Below, one piece after another: positions 63,475-64,000 of a stretch of DNA of 64,000 nucleotides (the stretch's first letter is position 1; every line of letters begins with the position of its first letter). A model generated the notes under the pieces. The model saw nothing but the letters and a program-made list of their open reading frames with translations, was not told where the DNA came from and ran no database searches. The stretch is from Acanthosepion lycidas (taxonomy: Eukaryota > Mollusca > Cephalopoda > Sepiida > Sepiidae): contig OZ010587.1 in NCBI GenBank assembly GCA_963932145.1, positions 106,054,939-106,118,938 on the forward strand. The letters run 5' to 3'. The position numbers and the translations under genes are program-made.

Positions 63475-63660
63475 AAGAAAATTTAGCTAAACTTGTATAG
63501 TACGTCAGGCTATATGACGGTTCCGTGTAGGATACAGGTTCGATTCCTGTCGGAGGACGCATATTTTCTATGAAATTTCTCCGACATTCAGCCCGGTATA
63601 TGTTATTAATACTGTTTATTATAAACAGAGGATTTACTTAAATATTTGTGTCTATATAAA
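63475..63660 (+). repeat. tRNA-derived SINE B, best copy
   Basis: tRNA-like head: TTTAGCTAAACTTGTATAGT (A box), ACGTCAGGCTATATGACGG (anticodon arm), ACAGGTTCGATTCCTGT (T arm with B box). Then the body GTCGGAGGACGCATATTTTC, CATTCAGCCCGGTATATGTT and ATACTGTTTATTATAAAC. Other body copies are at 14.2, 24.76, 24.94 and 50.0 kb. Confidence 0.85.
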
Positions 63661-63679
63661 TAACGTATAACAATAACCT

Positions 63680-63766
63680 ATCTATCTATCTATCTATGTC
63701 GGTCTCTTTCTTTCTATCTATCTATCTATGTCGGTCTCTTTCTTTCTATCTATCTATCTATATCTA

Positions 63767-63831
<65 letters not shown>

Positions 63832-63832
63832 T
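63680..63832 (+). repeat. (TATC)n, (CT)n and (TA)n tracts
   Basis: TATC modules separated by TATGTCGGTCTCTTTCTTTC, then CT, then TA to 63,830. Confidence 0.95.
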
Positions 63833-64000
63833 CGGAAAACAAGTATTAAATTCCACTGTCACGCTCTATCAATTCATCTTATATCGAATAAGGTGTACAT
63901 CGGGATTGATCTTATAAATAAATCGTCTCAAATTCATTTTTTTCTGTTATACTCTGGTAATTTCAACTCCCACGGTCATTTTATCAAGAACTAGCTGTTG

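Noticed and set aside
63475-63563. Functional tRNA gene
   Set aside because: A box, anticodon-arm and T-arm sequences are present but the acceptor stem does not pair, and the sequence continues into a SINE body found at four other places. The other B-box hits (21.0, 28.4, 32.5, 32.8, 36.46, 40.8 and 62.43 kb) are also in repeated SINE contexts.

Overview
This window reads as non-genic, AT-rich animal DNA assembled almost entirely from transposable-element fragments and simple repeats. I found no host protein-coding gene that I can support. The element mix suggests a mollusc, most likely a cephalopod: RTE-like LINE tails, LINEs with a restriction-like endonuclease, several tRNA-derived SINE families, mariner palindromic MITEs, and very abundant (TA)n, (TATC)n and (ATT)n tracts. 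That identification is inference from repeat style and was not checked against a database.

Layout: 0.4-6.4 kb holds LINE remnants, a 107-bp satellite and a microsatellite block. 6.5-16.5 kb holds Tc1/mariner scraps, hairpin repeats and many (TA)n tracts. 17-22.4 kb holds a SINE, a Jockey-like RT piece, a decayed Tc1 element, a Helitron-like end and MITEs. 23-25 kb is (TATC)n. 25-27 kb holds a Ty3/gypsy gag-protease fragment and an LTR. 27.4-30.5 kb holds more satellite, SINEs and a Tx1-like LINE. 30.8-31.4 kb is a 16-bp minisatellite. 32.4-33.9 kb holds two SINE copies that each carry a hammerhead ribozyme, then a foldback repeat and a mariner derivative. 34-45 kb holds decayed LINEs, mariner, SINEs and DNA-transposon derivatives. 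45.5-50 kb holds MITEs, a 520-bp palindrome and a second copy of the mariner derivative. 53.5-61.4 kb is a cluster of restriction-like-endonuclease (RLE) LINEs around one complete element. 61.7-64 kb holds RTE and SINE pieces.

The only intact long gene is a 1,226-residue minus-strand reverse transcriptase/endonuclease at 55,528-59,208. The element carrying it is bounded on both sides by (ATT)n, and a short truncated sister copy at 53.8-54.1 kb is also bounded by (ATT)n on both sides. This fits a Dong/R4-type element that targets TAA microsatellites.

The most interesting signal is RNA-level. The ribozyme at 32,818-32,860 satisfies the type I hammerhead core exactly, and the copy 314 bp upstream has one core change. 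At least six further repeat loci (14.3, 33.1/33.4, 39.1, 46.4, 47.3/47.6 and 52.5 kb) can be folded into the same stem I - CUGANGA - stem II - GAAA - stem III plan with various degrees of decay. Most of them sit in foldback repeats, which suggests a broad, mostly degenerate population of hammerhead-bearing retroelements.
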